The notes beneath the pieces were generated by a model, which worked only from the letters and a program-made list of their open reading frames with translations, had not been told where the DNA came from and did not search any database. This document shows positions 5,540-10,544 of a stretch of 10,544 nucleotides of DNA, piece by piece. Both the position numbers and the translations under genes were made by a program. Numbering within the stretch: position 1 is the stretch's first letter; each line of letters begins with the position of its first letter. Origin of the DNA: Halobacteriales archaeon QH_8_67_36 (GTDB lineage: Archaea; Halobacteriota; Halobacteria; Halobacteriales; Haloarculaceae); contig PXQZ01000109.1 of the NCBI GenBank assembly GCA_003021755.1, positions 7,820 through 18,363 on the forward strand, given 5' to 3'.

Positions 5540-5627
5540 GACGACTTGCTCTGTCGGCGTCTTCGCGGCACAGCGGCCGCTCACGGCCGGACGAAAGCGT
5601 CGCAACGTAGAAACAGGGGGAGCCGCG

Positions 5628-6773
5628 TTACCGCTCATCGAGCGACACGAACGTCGTCTCGACGGGGTCCGGCCCGACGTATCGGGCGCGGGGTCGGATG
5701 AGGCGGTTGTCATCGATGTACTCGACGATGTGGGCGACCCAGCCACCGACGCGGGACATCGCGAAGATGGGGGTGTAGATGTCGAGGGGGATGCCCATCT
5801 GGTAGTACGTCGAGGCGGAGTAGAAGTCGACGTTGGGGGCCAGCCCCTGCTCCTCCATGAGGTAGTCCTCGATGGTCGTGGACATCTCGTACCACTTCAG
5901 CGAGCCGGCGGCCTCGCCCAGCTCCTTCGAGCGCTCGCCCAGAATCTTCGCGCGGGGGTCCTTGACGTTGTAGACGCGGTGGCCAAAGCCCGACACCCGG
6001 CGGCCCTCGTCGAGGGCAGTTTTGACCCAGTCGAGGGGACTCATCTCGGCGTCGTCGACCTCCTTGAGCATCTCCATGACGTCCTGGTTGGCGCCGCCGT
6101 GAAGCGGGCCCTTGAGGGTGCCGATGGCTGCGGTGACGGCGCTGTGGAGGTCCGACAGGGTGGAGGCGGTGACCATGGCCGAGAACGTCGAGGCGTTGAT
6201 GCCGTGGTCGGCGTGGAGGACGAGGGCCTGGTCGAAGACGTCGGCCAGCACGTCGTCGGGCACCTCGTCGTTGAGCATGTAGAGGAAGTTTTCGGCGTGG
6301 CCGAGGTCCTCGCGGGGGGCGACGGGGTCGTCGCCGTTGCGGATGCGGGTAAAGGCGGCGATGATGGTGGGAACCTTCGCAGTGATGCGTCGGCCGCGTG
6401 CGAGGTTCACGCCCTCGTCGGTCGGGTCGGTGTCCTCGGGCGTGGGGTCGAAGCCGGAGAGCATCGACACCGCGGTCCGGAGCGCGGCCATCGGATTCTC
6501 CTCGGCCTCGGCCATCTCGCGGACCGTCGCGAGCACGGCCTCGTCGACCTCCCGCTCGGCCGCCATCTCGGCGGCGAACGCGTCGAGTTCGTCGCCGTCG
6601 GGCAGACGGCCGTGCCAGAGGAGATACAGGACCTCCTCGTAGCTGGCGCCGTTCGCGAGGTCCTCGATGGTGTACCCCCGGTAAACGAGTTCGCCCGCGT
6701 CACCGTCGATCACGCTGAGACCGGATTCGGTGACGAGGACTCCCTCCAGCCCCTTATTGAGGTCGTCGGACAT
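5628..6773 (-). CDS. Citrate synthase
   Basis: Condenses acetyl-CoA with oxaloacetate to citrate, the entry step of the TCA cycle, in the cytoplasm. The protein is 381 residues, the size of the short archaeal and Gram-positive type II-like enzymes. Key residues are all present: H190 in LHADHGINAST (substrate binding), H225 in GPLHGGANQDV (catalytic, like E. coli H264), H265 in GFGHRVYNVKDPRA (like H305) and D316 in NVDFYSA (catalytic, like D362). The N-terminus GLEGVLVTESGLSVIDGDAG is typical, and R-rich residues near the end (NRLIRPRARYVGP) belong to the usual C-terminal region. The ATG at 6773 (MSDDLNKGLEG) is chosen by family alignment; the open frame extends to 6839 without coding likeness. 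A weak A/T-rich box (GAAAATGC on the reverse strand, about 6802-6811) may be its promoter. Symbols gltA and citZ are both used for the family, so none is assigned. Confidence 0.97.
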   Translation of the reverse strand: MSDDLNKGLEGVLVTESGLSVIDGDAGELVYRGYTIEDLANGASYEEVLYLLWHGRLPDGDELDAFAAEMAAEREVDEAVLATVREMAEAEENPMAALRTAVSMLSGFDPTPEDTDPTDEGVNLARGRRITAKVPTIIAAFTRIRNGDDPVAPREDLGHAENFLYMLNDEVPDDVLADVFDQALVLHADHGINASTFSAMVTASTLSDLHSAVTAAIGTLKGPLHGGANQDVMEMLKEVDDAEMSPLDWVKTALDEGRRVSGFGHRVYNVKDPRAKILGERSKELGEAAGSLKWYEMSTTIEDYLMEEQGLAPNVDFYSASTYYQMGIPLDIYTPIFAMSRVGGWVAHIVEYIDDNRLIRPRARYVGPDPVETTFVSLDER

Positions 6774-7004
6774 ACCCGAACCGTATCCGACCGGCCGGCA
6801 AAAGCATTTTCTTTCCAGGCGTCTCCGTGGCGTGGTCATCGGCCCGGAACTGGACGTTCAGTCATCTCTTTTCGCTCCGGGTATTCGTTCTCTCACTCAT
6901 ACCGACAGGAATAGCTGATCTGTCGTCGTCCCGGGGGAACGGCTGTCGTGGGGAGAGACACCACAGAGCGAACGCTTTTCAACGGCGGTGTCAAATCGGG
7001 GGGT

Positions 7005-8237
7005 ATGGAGTCTACGGGCACTGTCGAGTACGAGCCGATGAGCGTCAAAGCGGTGCTCTCGGAGATGAAAGACACCGCCGAGTTGCTCATCGACCTCTCG
7101 TACTCGGCCGTGCTGCTGGGCAGCGACGACGTGGCCAGCGAGGTGCTGGAACTGGAAGCGAAGATGGACGTGCTCCAGCTTCGCGCACGGATGAGCCTGC
7201 TGATGGCCTGCCGGTCGCCCGACGACGCCGAGTCGCTGGCGCCGGTCCTGGGGATGGTCGGCGCCGCGGAGAAGATAAGCGACGCCGCCGGCGACATCGC
7301 CAAGGTCGTACTGGAGGACATCGGGCTACCCGACACGATGCGGGCGGCCCTGCCCGAGGCCGTCGAAACGCTCGTGCGAACGACCGTCGCCGCCGACTCG
7401 CCGCTCGCCGGCCGGAGCCTGGGCGCGCTGAACCTCGAAACCGAGACCGGCGTCCGCGCGCTGGCCATCCGCCGACAGGGGAGCTGGCTGCTGAACCCGA
7501 CCCGGGAGACGAAGCTACAGGCCGACGACGTGGTCCTGCTGCGCGGCCCCGAGGACGGCGTCAGCGACGTGTATCAGGACGCCACCGGCGAGTCCTACGA
7601 ACCGCCGGCACCGCCGGAGGGCGACACACAGGACCTCGAACGGGCCGTCGACTCCATCGTCCTGATGAAGGACATGGGGGAACTCGCGGTGGACCTCGCC
7701 TACGGCGCCGTCCTCTTCGACAGCGAGGTCGTCGCCGAGGAGGTCGTCGAACTGGAGGCCGAAGTGGACGCCCTCCAGTCGCGCTTCGAGGCCTGGACGC
7801 TCCGGGCGGCCGCCAACGTGGACGATCCCGTCTCCCTGCGCGGACTGGTCCATCTGGCCCGCTCGACGGAGGTCATCTCCGACGCCGCCCTCGAGATAAG
7901 CGAGGGGGTGTTGCGGGGGCTTTCGACGCATCCGGTCGTCGCCGAAGCAATGCGCGAATCCGACGAGATAATCGTCCGCGCGATGGTGGCCGACGACGGC
8001 GACCTGGCGGGCCGGAGCATCGGCGACGTCGCCGTCAAGACCGAAACGGGGATGCGCATCATCGCCATCCGACGGGCCGGCGGCGAGAGCGACCGTACCG
8101 GCCGGGAAGGCGGCGAGTGGGTCATCTCCCCCGGTCCCGAAACGCCCCTCAAGACCGGTGACGTGCTGCTCGCGAAAGGGACCCGTACCAGCGCCGACCG
8201 CCTGGAAGCGCTCACGGGGACGAGCGAGCGAGTTTAA
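7005..8237 (+). CDS. PhoU/RCK_C duplicated regulatory protein (K+ channel/transport family)
   Basis: A 410-residue soluble, acidic protein made of two similar halves. Residues about 12-115 form a helical PhoU-like module (VKAVLSEMKDTAELLIDL...SEVLELEAKMDVLQ), and 120-190 a TrkA_C/RCK_C module (VETLVRTTVAADSPLAGRSL...LQADDVVLLRG). After a Pro/Glu-rich linker (about 193-208) the order repeats: PhoU-like 208-310 (MKDMGELAVDLAYGAVL...EEVVELEAEVDALQ) and RCK_C 320-405 (DEIIVRAMVADDGDLAGRSI...LKTGDVLLAKG). RCK_C modules bind small ligands, including cyclic di-AMP in several K+ proteins, and the PhoU part is probably for oligomerisation or partner contact; no membrane or catalytic segment is present. 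It likely regulates a K+ channel or transporter, perhaps the channel at 3660-5291, but that is inference. The ATG at 7005 is used because a T-rich box (CTTTTC, about 6974-6980) lies at leaderless spacing; an ATG at 7038 is possible. Confidence 0.88.
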   Translation: MESTGTVEYEPMSVKAVLSEMKDTAELLIDLSYSAVLLGSDDVASEVLELEAKMDVLQLRARMSLLMACRSPDDAESLAPVLGMVGAAEKISDAAGDIAKVVLEDIGLPDTMRAALPEAVETLVRTTVAADSPLAGRSLGALNLETETGVRALAIRRQGSWLLNPTRETKLQADDVVLLRGPEDGVSDVYQDATGESYEPPAPPEGDTQDLERAVDSIVLMKDMGELAVDLAYGAVLFDSEVVAEEVVELEAEVDALQSRFEAWTLRAAANVDDPVSLRGLVHLARSTEVISDAALEISEGVLRGLSTHPVVAEAMRESDEIIVRAMVADDGDLAGRSIGDVAVKTETGMRIIAIRRAGGESDRTGREGGEWVISPGPETPLKTGDVLLAKGTRTSADRLEALTGTSERV

Positions 8238-8469
8238 CCGCCGAGACGGCCGTAAAGAGGGCCGTCAGCAGGCCGCCCAGCGAGACGAGCATGACGAACG
8301 CGAGTGCGCCGTAGAGGTAGGTCGGGCGGGCCGTCCCGGGGACGACGAACAGCGCGACCAGCCCTACGGTCACGAGGGCGGCGAGGCTGAAGCCGTACTT
8401 CGCGTTCCGCGGGACGTTCAGCGCGGTGACCATCATCGCGGCACCGCTTTCGGGCTCGGACTCTGACAC
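8212..8469 (-). CDS. Small two-helix membrane protein, function unknown
   Basis: An 85-residue protein starting at GTG (SESEPESGAAMMVTALNVPR follows the initiator). Two hydrophobic segments, about residues 24-41 and 48-75, flank a short polar turn containing VPGTARPTYLYG, and the tail is basic (KLARSSP). The N-terminus is acidic and cytoplasmic-looking. Haloarchaeal proteins of this layout exist as an uncharacterised family; I suspect DUF7536 but cannot confirm it. The GTG at 8469 is favoured because a reverse-strand TCTTTTCC box (8490-8498) lies at leaderless distance; internal ATGs at residues 12-13 would remove the acidic tail. The 3' end overlaps the last 26 bases of the convergent PhoU/RCK_C gene. 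Confidence 0.72.
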   Translation of the reverse strand: MSESEPESGAAMMVTALNVPRNAKYGFSLAALVTVGLVALFVVPGTARPTYLYGALAFVMLVSLGGLLTALFTAVSAVKLARSSP

Positions 8470-8489
8470 ACCCGCCGGTAAGCGCGGGT

Positions 8490-8498
8490 GGGAAAAGA
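8490..8498 (-). promoter_or_regulatory. TATA-like box of the GTG-start membrane protein gene
   Basis: The reverse strand carries TCTTTTCC centred about 25 bases before the GTG at 8469. The match to TATA is only fair, but the spacing supports a leaderless GTG start. Confidence 0.4.
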
Positions 8499-8584
8499 CC
8501 CCATCGGTGTCGTGGCAGGGCCACGGGCCGTTTTTCCACCGTAAATCCGAACCAGTAAAGTCGGACAGTCCAAATGGACGCGTA

Positions 8585-9541
8585 ATGGTAACTCTCGGTA
8601 CGGCGAGTGCCGCTCCCGGTGAGATAGACACCGGGCGTCTGGAGGTCGGCGAGAGCCGCGACGGCAGCCCCGTCGGCCTGCCCGTTGCGGTCATCAACGG
8701 GTCACGGGGCGGCAAAACGCTCTACGTACAGGCCGCGAGCGACGGCGACGAGCTAAACGGCGTCGGCGTCGTCCAGCGTGTCGTCCCACAGCTCGACCCG
8801 ACCGAACTGTCGGGAACGCTTCTCATCTGTGGCATCGTCAACTACCACGCCTTCCAGGTCGCCGAACACCGCAACCCCATCGACGACACGAAGATGAACC
8901 GGGCCTACCCCGGCGACGCCTCGGGCACCTCCAGCGAACGCATCGCCGCGGCCACACACGACGCCGCCGTCGGTGCCGATCTCGTCGTTGATCTCCACCA
9001 GGGGTCGACCTCGCGGATGATAGAGGAGGTCCGTGTCCGGTGTGGCTCCCGGCATCGGCTCCACGACGAGTGTCTCGAACTCGCGAAGGTGTTCGACTGC
9101 GGCTACATCCTGGACCAGAAGGGACCCGACGGCCAACTGGCCCGCGCCGCGCCGGACGAGGGCGTTCCGACCATCGACCCCGAACTCGGCGGCTGTGTCG
9201 GCTGGGACGAGGAGTCCATCCGGGCTGGCGTCGACGGCGTGTTCAACGTCCTGCGCTACTACGACTTCCTCACCGGCAAGTACACCCCCTCGCCACAGGC
9301 CCGCGCCACCGGGTTCGAGCAGTATGGCTCGCCAGTCGGCGGGCTCGTGGACCTCCACCCGAACCTTGGGGACCGCGTGAGCCGCGGGGACACGCTGTTC
9401 GAGGTGACCGACGTCTTCGGCGGGACGAAAGCCGAGATAACCGCCGGCTCGGCCGGTATCTTCTGGCGCTCCCGGCGGCTCCCACAGGTTGCCACCGGCG
9501 AGTACGTCTGCTCCGTCGGGACGAACGTCGACACGCTCTAA
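8585..9541 (+). CDS. Succinylglutamate desuccinylase/aspartoacylase family protein
   Basis: A 318-residue M14-like zinc amidohydrolase of the AstE/ASPA superfamily, expected to cleave an N-acyl amino acid or similar amide in the cytoplasm. Residues 28-200 form the catalytic fold: the first zinc motif reads ASDGDELNG (D53, E56), where AstE and ASPA have H-x-x-E; RNP at 96-98 and MNRAYPGD at 104-111 correspond to the substrate-binding RN and MNR segments; DLHQGS (H138) supplies the last zinc ligand; and PELGG (E200) fits the catalytic Glu. The C-terminal 80 residues (GGLVDLHPNLGDRVSRGDTLFEV) form the lipoyl-like beta domain of the family. The ATG at 8585 is the first that leaves a family-like N-terminus; it overlaps the stop of a three-codon ORF (TAATG). 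The substrate is unknown and no arginine catabolism genes are nearby, so aspartate/succinylglutamate activity should not be assumed. Confidence 0.87.
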   Translation: MVTLGTASAAPGEIDTGRLEVGESRDGSPVGLPVAVINGSRGGKTLYVQAASDGDELNGVGVVQRVVPQLDPTELSGTLLICGIVNYHAFQVAEHRNPIDDTKMNRAYPGDASGTSSERIAAATHDAAVGADLVVDLHQGSTSRMIEEVRVRCGSRHRLHDECLELAKVFDCGYILDQKGPDGQLARAAPDEGVPTIDPELGGCVGWDEESIRAGVDGVFNVLRYYDFLTGKYTPSPQARATGFEQYGSPVGGLVDLHPNLGDRVSRGDTLFEVTDVFGGTKAEITAGSAGIFWRSRRLPQVATGEYVCSVGTNVDTL

Positions 9542-9741
9542 CGCCACAACACCAACGACACGGGCGTGTCGGAATCGACCGAAACCCACTGTGAGTCGAC
9601 CTCGGCCGGGTCGACGTCTGCGGCGTAGCAGATGTACCGCTCCGTCCCGTCCGAGCGGCTTCTGACGACCGCCGGCAGGACGCCCTCTTCGGGGTCCGGC
9701 GACGGCGTCCCGCCGGACGCCGACCGGTGTTCGGTGTCCAT
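9538..9741 (-). CDS. Small acidic haloarchaeal protein, paralogue of the next gene
   Basis: A 67-residue acidic protein with a disordered, Pro/Ser/Glu-rich first third and a conserved-looking end: R35, Y39, D42, W52, V55, V61, L63 and R67 (segment RYICYAADVDPAEVD to the final WR). The same residues occur at the same spacing, without gaps, in the protein at 9799-10014. I think both belong to a haloarchaeal DUF family (DUF7511-like), but function is unknown. No membrane or catalytic motif is seen. The ATG at 9741 is supported by a GTATTGTTA element (9765-9773 on the forward strand) 23 bases upstream. The stop codon at 9540-9538 overlaps the end of the convergent desuccinylase-family gene by four bases. 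Confidence 0.72.
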   Translation of the reverse strand: MDTEHRSASGGTPSPDPEEGVLPAVVRSRSDGTERYICYAADVDPAEVDSQWVSVDSDTPVSLVLWR

Positions 9742-9764
9742 ACACGGGCTCTGGCGCAGAAACA

Positions 9765-9773
9765 GTATTGTTA
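9765..9773 (-). promoter_or_regulatory. Promoter element TAACAATAC of the 67-residue protein gene
   Basis: The reverse strand reads TAACAATAC ending 23 bases before the ATG at 9741, at TATA-box distance for a leaderless transcript. The identical nine bases precede the neighbouring paralogous gene at almost the same distance (22 bases), which makes the element more credible than its composition alone. Confidence 0.55.
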
Positions 9774-9798
9774 CCGGTCGGTTACGTGGCCGAAGGCG

Positions 9799-10014
9799 TC
9801 ACCGAACGTCGTCGAGGTCCACGAGCAGTCGCTCGGGGACCGCCAGCCAATGTGTCGCCATCTTTACGTCCGGCCCGTCTTCGGGGTACAGCAGAGCGCG
9901 CTGCCCGCCGTCGGCGGTGGGTTCCAGTTCGCTGGTGAGCACTGCCTCGCTGAACTCGTTCCGTGGAAGCGGTGGTCGCATCTCGACGTCCGATGGCGAC
10001 GAGTCACTGCTCAT
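9799..10014 (-). CDS. Small acidic haloarchaeal protein, paralogue of the previous gene
   Basis: A 71-residue acidic protein starting MSSDSSPSDVEMRPPLPR. The C-terminal 33 residues (RALLYPEDGPDV to VDLDDVR) share R, Y, D, W, V, V, L and R with the 67-residue neighbour in the same register (here R39, Y43, D46, W56 and R71). The ending W-x(14)-R fits a small haloarchaeal domain, probably DUF7511-like, of unknown role. The N-terminal 25 residues look disordered. Each of the two genes has its own promoter element, so they are tandem single units, 57 bases apart, and probably arose by duplication followed by strong divergence. Confidence 0.72.
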   Translation of the reverse strand: MSSDSSPSDVEMRPPLPRNEFSEAVLTSELEPTADGGQRALLYPEDGPDVKMATHWLAVPERLLVDLDDVR

Positions 10015-10036
10015 GGGCTCCCCACCGTAGCAGAGC

Positions 10037-10050
10037 GTATTGTTATAACA
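10037..10050 (-). promoter_or_regulatory. TATA region with 10-bp palindrome, 71-residue protein gene
   Basis: The reverse strand reads TGTTATAACAATAC, which combines a perfect 10-bp palindrome (TGTTATAACA, 10041-10050) with the TAACAATAC element also found before the paralogous gene. It ends 22 bases before the ATG at 10014. The palindrome could be an operator overlapping the TATA box. Confidence 0.55.
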
Positions 10051-10068
10051 CCCATAATTAGAACTCTT

Positions 10069-10131
10069 AGGGAGTTTGACTGGCCTACCGTACGGTCGGT
10101 CCGAGTTACTTCACCCGGGTATTTACTCCCT
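10069..10131. repeat. Inverted repeats after tiaS
   Basis: AGGGAGT (10069-10075) and ACTCCCT (10125-10131) are complementary across 49 bases, and a perfect palindrome ACCGTACGGT lies between them at 10087-10096. The stretch lies just after the tiaS stop codon and upstream of the next gene on the same strand. It may help end the tiaS transcript or act in the next promoter; the evidence is weak. Confidence 0.3.
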
Positions 10132-10137
10132 CTGACA

Positions 10138-10544
10138 CTACCGCTCCGGATGCGTCGCTCCGTCGAACCCACCCCGGACCAGCGGTTTGGCAATATGTCG
10201 GCGGGCCACCGGGGGGACCTCGTACCAGCCCGGTTCGAGATCGCGGTCGAGCGGCCGGTCGACCTTCCCGTCGGCGCTGGTCGAGCAGTCCCGACAGCGG
10301 TAGCCCTGGTCGCGCCCGGCCGAGGACATCCTCGTCCCGCAGCCCGGACACGTCGGCGTTACCGGCTCGGTCCGCACCAGTTCCCGGACTGCGAACTTCT
10401 CCAGTTTGAGCGTCCCGTCGGACACCTCCCCGCAGACGGTGACCACGTCGCCGACCCGCAATGCCCGTACTCGGTCGCGGAACCGCTTGGTCGGCTCGAA
10501 CGCGGCACACTGGAGCCACGCGTCGTCGGGCTGTAGGCTGGCCG
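10138..10544 (-). CDS. tiaS: tRNA(Ile2) 2-agmatinylcytidine synthetase TiaS, 5' part outside window
   Basis: The last 134 residues of TiaS, the archaeal enzyme that attaches agmatine to the wobble cytidine (C34) of tRNA-Ile(CAU) so that it reads AUA and not AUG. The visible part starts within an OB-fold (ASLQPDDAWLQCAAFEPTKRF, then RALRVGDVVTVCGEV, DGTLKLEKFAV) and continues into a zinc ribbon with two CxxC pairs, CPGCGTRM and YRCRDC, then the conserved tail DRPLDRDLEPGWYEVPPVARRH and ATHPER. The catalytic ATP/agmatine-binding domains lie beyond the window. The frame stays open to the window edge with typical haloarchaeal codons; the reading that begins at the TTG at 10461 is internal to the gene. 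The stop is TAG. The enzyme is essential in archaea that use this tRNA. Confidence 0.93.
   Translation of the reverse strand, partial: ASLQPDDAWLQCAAFEPTKRFRDRVRALRVGDVVTVCGEVSDGTLKLEKFAVRELVRTEPVTPTCPGCGTRMSSAGRDQGYRCRDCSTSADGKVDRPLDRDLEPGWYEVPPVARRHIAKPLVRGGFDGATHPER

Larger units (their letters stand above)
5292..5627. other. Non-coding gap with a cluster of inverted repeats
   Basis: This 336-base interval between the convergent channel and citrate synthase genes has no ORF with haloarchaeal coding character in any frame, and locally more A and T than its neighbours. It contains four or more inverted repeats: CGCGCC-TTC-GGCGCG (5321-5335, extended by GAG/CTC at 5317-5319 and 5336-5338); CAGGCCGT/ACGGCCTG (5372-5379 and 5391-5398); CGAGAGAGC-TT-GCTCTCTCG (5520-5539); and an outer pair AGTCGTCCGA/TCGGACGACT (5488-5497 and 5537-5546). 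The last two share bases 5537-5539 and so compete. A NotI-type palindrome GCGGCCGC lies at 5573-5580. Likely roles are transcription termination in both directions or an untranslated RNA; nothing proves either. Confidence 0.6.

Noticed and set aside
5300..5627. Hairpin cluster read as a CRISPR array or an insertion sequence end
   Set aside because: The repeats are inverted, not direct, with unequal sequence and spacing; no transposase and no target-site duplication is visible.
4055..5701. Forward 548-codon frame through the channel gene and the gap
   Set aside because: Arg/Pro/Gly-rich translation of an off-frame; the channel frame has clear TM, filter and RCK motifs.
5529..6914. Forward 461-codon frame opposite citrate synthase
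   Set aside because: Antisense shadow; the reverse frame carries every citrate synthase active-site residue.
6827..8161. Forward 444-codon frame in the PhoU/RCK_C region
   Set aside because: Off-frame Arg-rich shadow of the gene at 7005-8237.
8753..9745. Reverse 330-codon frame opposite the desuccinylase-family gene
   Set aside because: Antisense shadow with no motif; the forward frame has the zinc and substrate motifs.
10106..10519. Reverse 137-codon frame overlapping tiaS
   Set aside because: Alternate frame of tiaS; the zinc ribbon and conserved tail are in the other reading.

Overview
The window looks like a piece of a haloarchaeal main chromosome, possibly from Haloarcula or a relative. 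The evidence is high GC, strongly acidic predicted proteins, haloarchaeal-type protein families, and start codons that often sit about 25 bases after a TATA-like box with no leader. No mobile element, CRISPR array, phage gene or replication origin is visible. Most of the window is ordinary housekeeping and potassium-related sequence, with several small haloarchaeal genes and one clear gene relic.

Layout. 1-914 (-): YajO-type aldo/keto reductase, C-terminus cut by the window. 993-1367 (+): glyoxalase/VOC protein, divergent from it. 1496-1577 (-): tRNA-Ser(GGA). 1604-1890 (-): a 27-codon small ORF with a good TATA box, overlapping a two-helix membrane protein by TGATG. 1928-3033 (-): a receiver-like plus GAF sensory protein, followed by a short ORF overlapping it by ATGA. 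3201-3403 (-): remnant of threonine dehydratase (ilvA) that keeps only the two ends of the protein and carries a one-base frameshift. 3404-3659: promoter-rich gap with a 12-bp palindrome. 3660-5291 (+): potassium channel with two RCK domains. 5292-5627: non-coding and rich in hairpins. 5628-6773 (-): citrate synthase. 7005-8237 (+): a protein built as PhoU-RCK_C-PhoU-RCK_C. 8212-8469 (-): small membrane protein whose 3' end overlaps that gene. 8585-9541 (+): succinylglutamate desuccinylase/aspartoacylase-family protein. 9538-9741 and 9799-10014 (-): two related small proteins with a shared promoter motif. 10138-10544 (-): C-terminal part of TiaS, cut by the window edge.

How the parts may work together. 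The channel gene and the PhoU/RCK_C gene both carry RCK-type ligand-binding modules and flank citrate synthase. Both may belong to control of potassium, the main compatible cation of haloarchaea; this is inference from domains and proximity. tRNA-Ser and TiaS are translation components. The other genes look like single transcription units.

I found no convincing new multi-gene system. The strongest observation is the ilvA relic. Next come the two paralogous small genes with matching promoters, the coupled 27-codon ORF, the hairpin cluster between the convergent channel and citrate synthase genes, and several altered active-site or phosphoacceptor residues.
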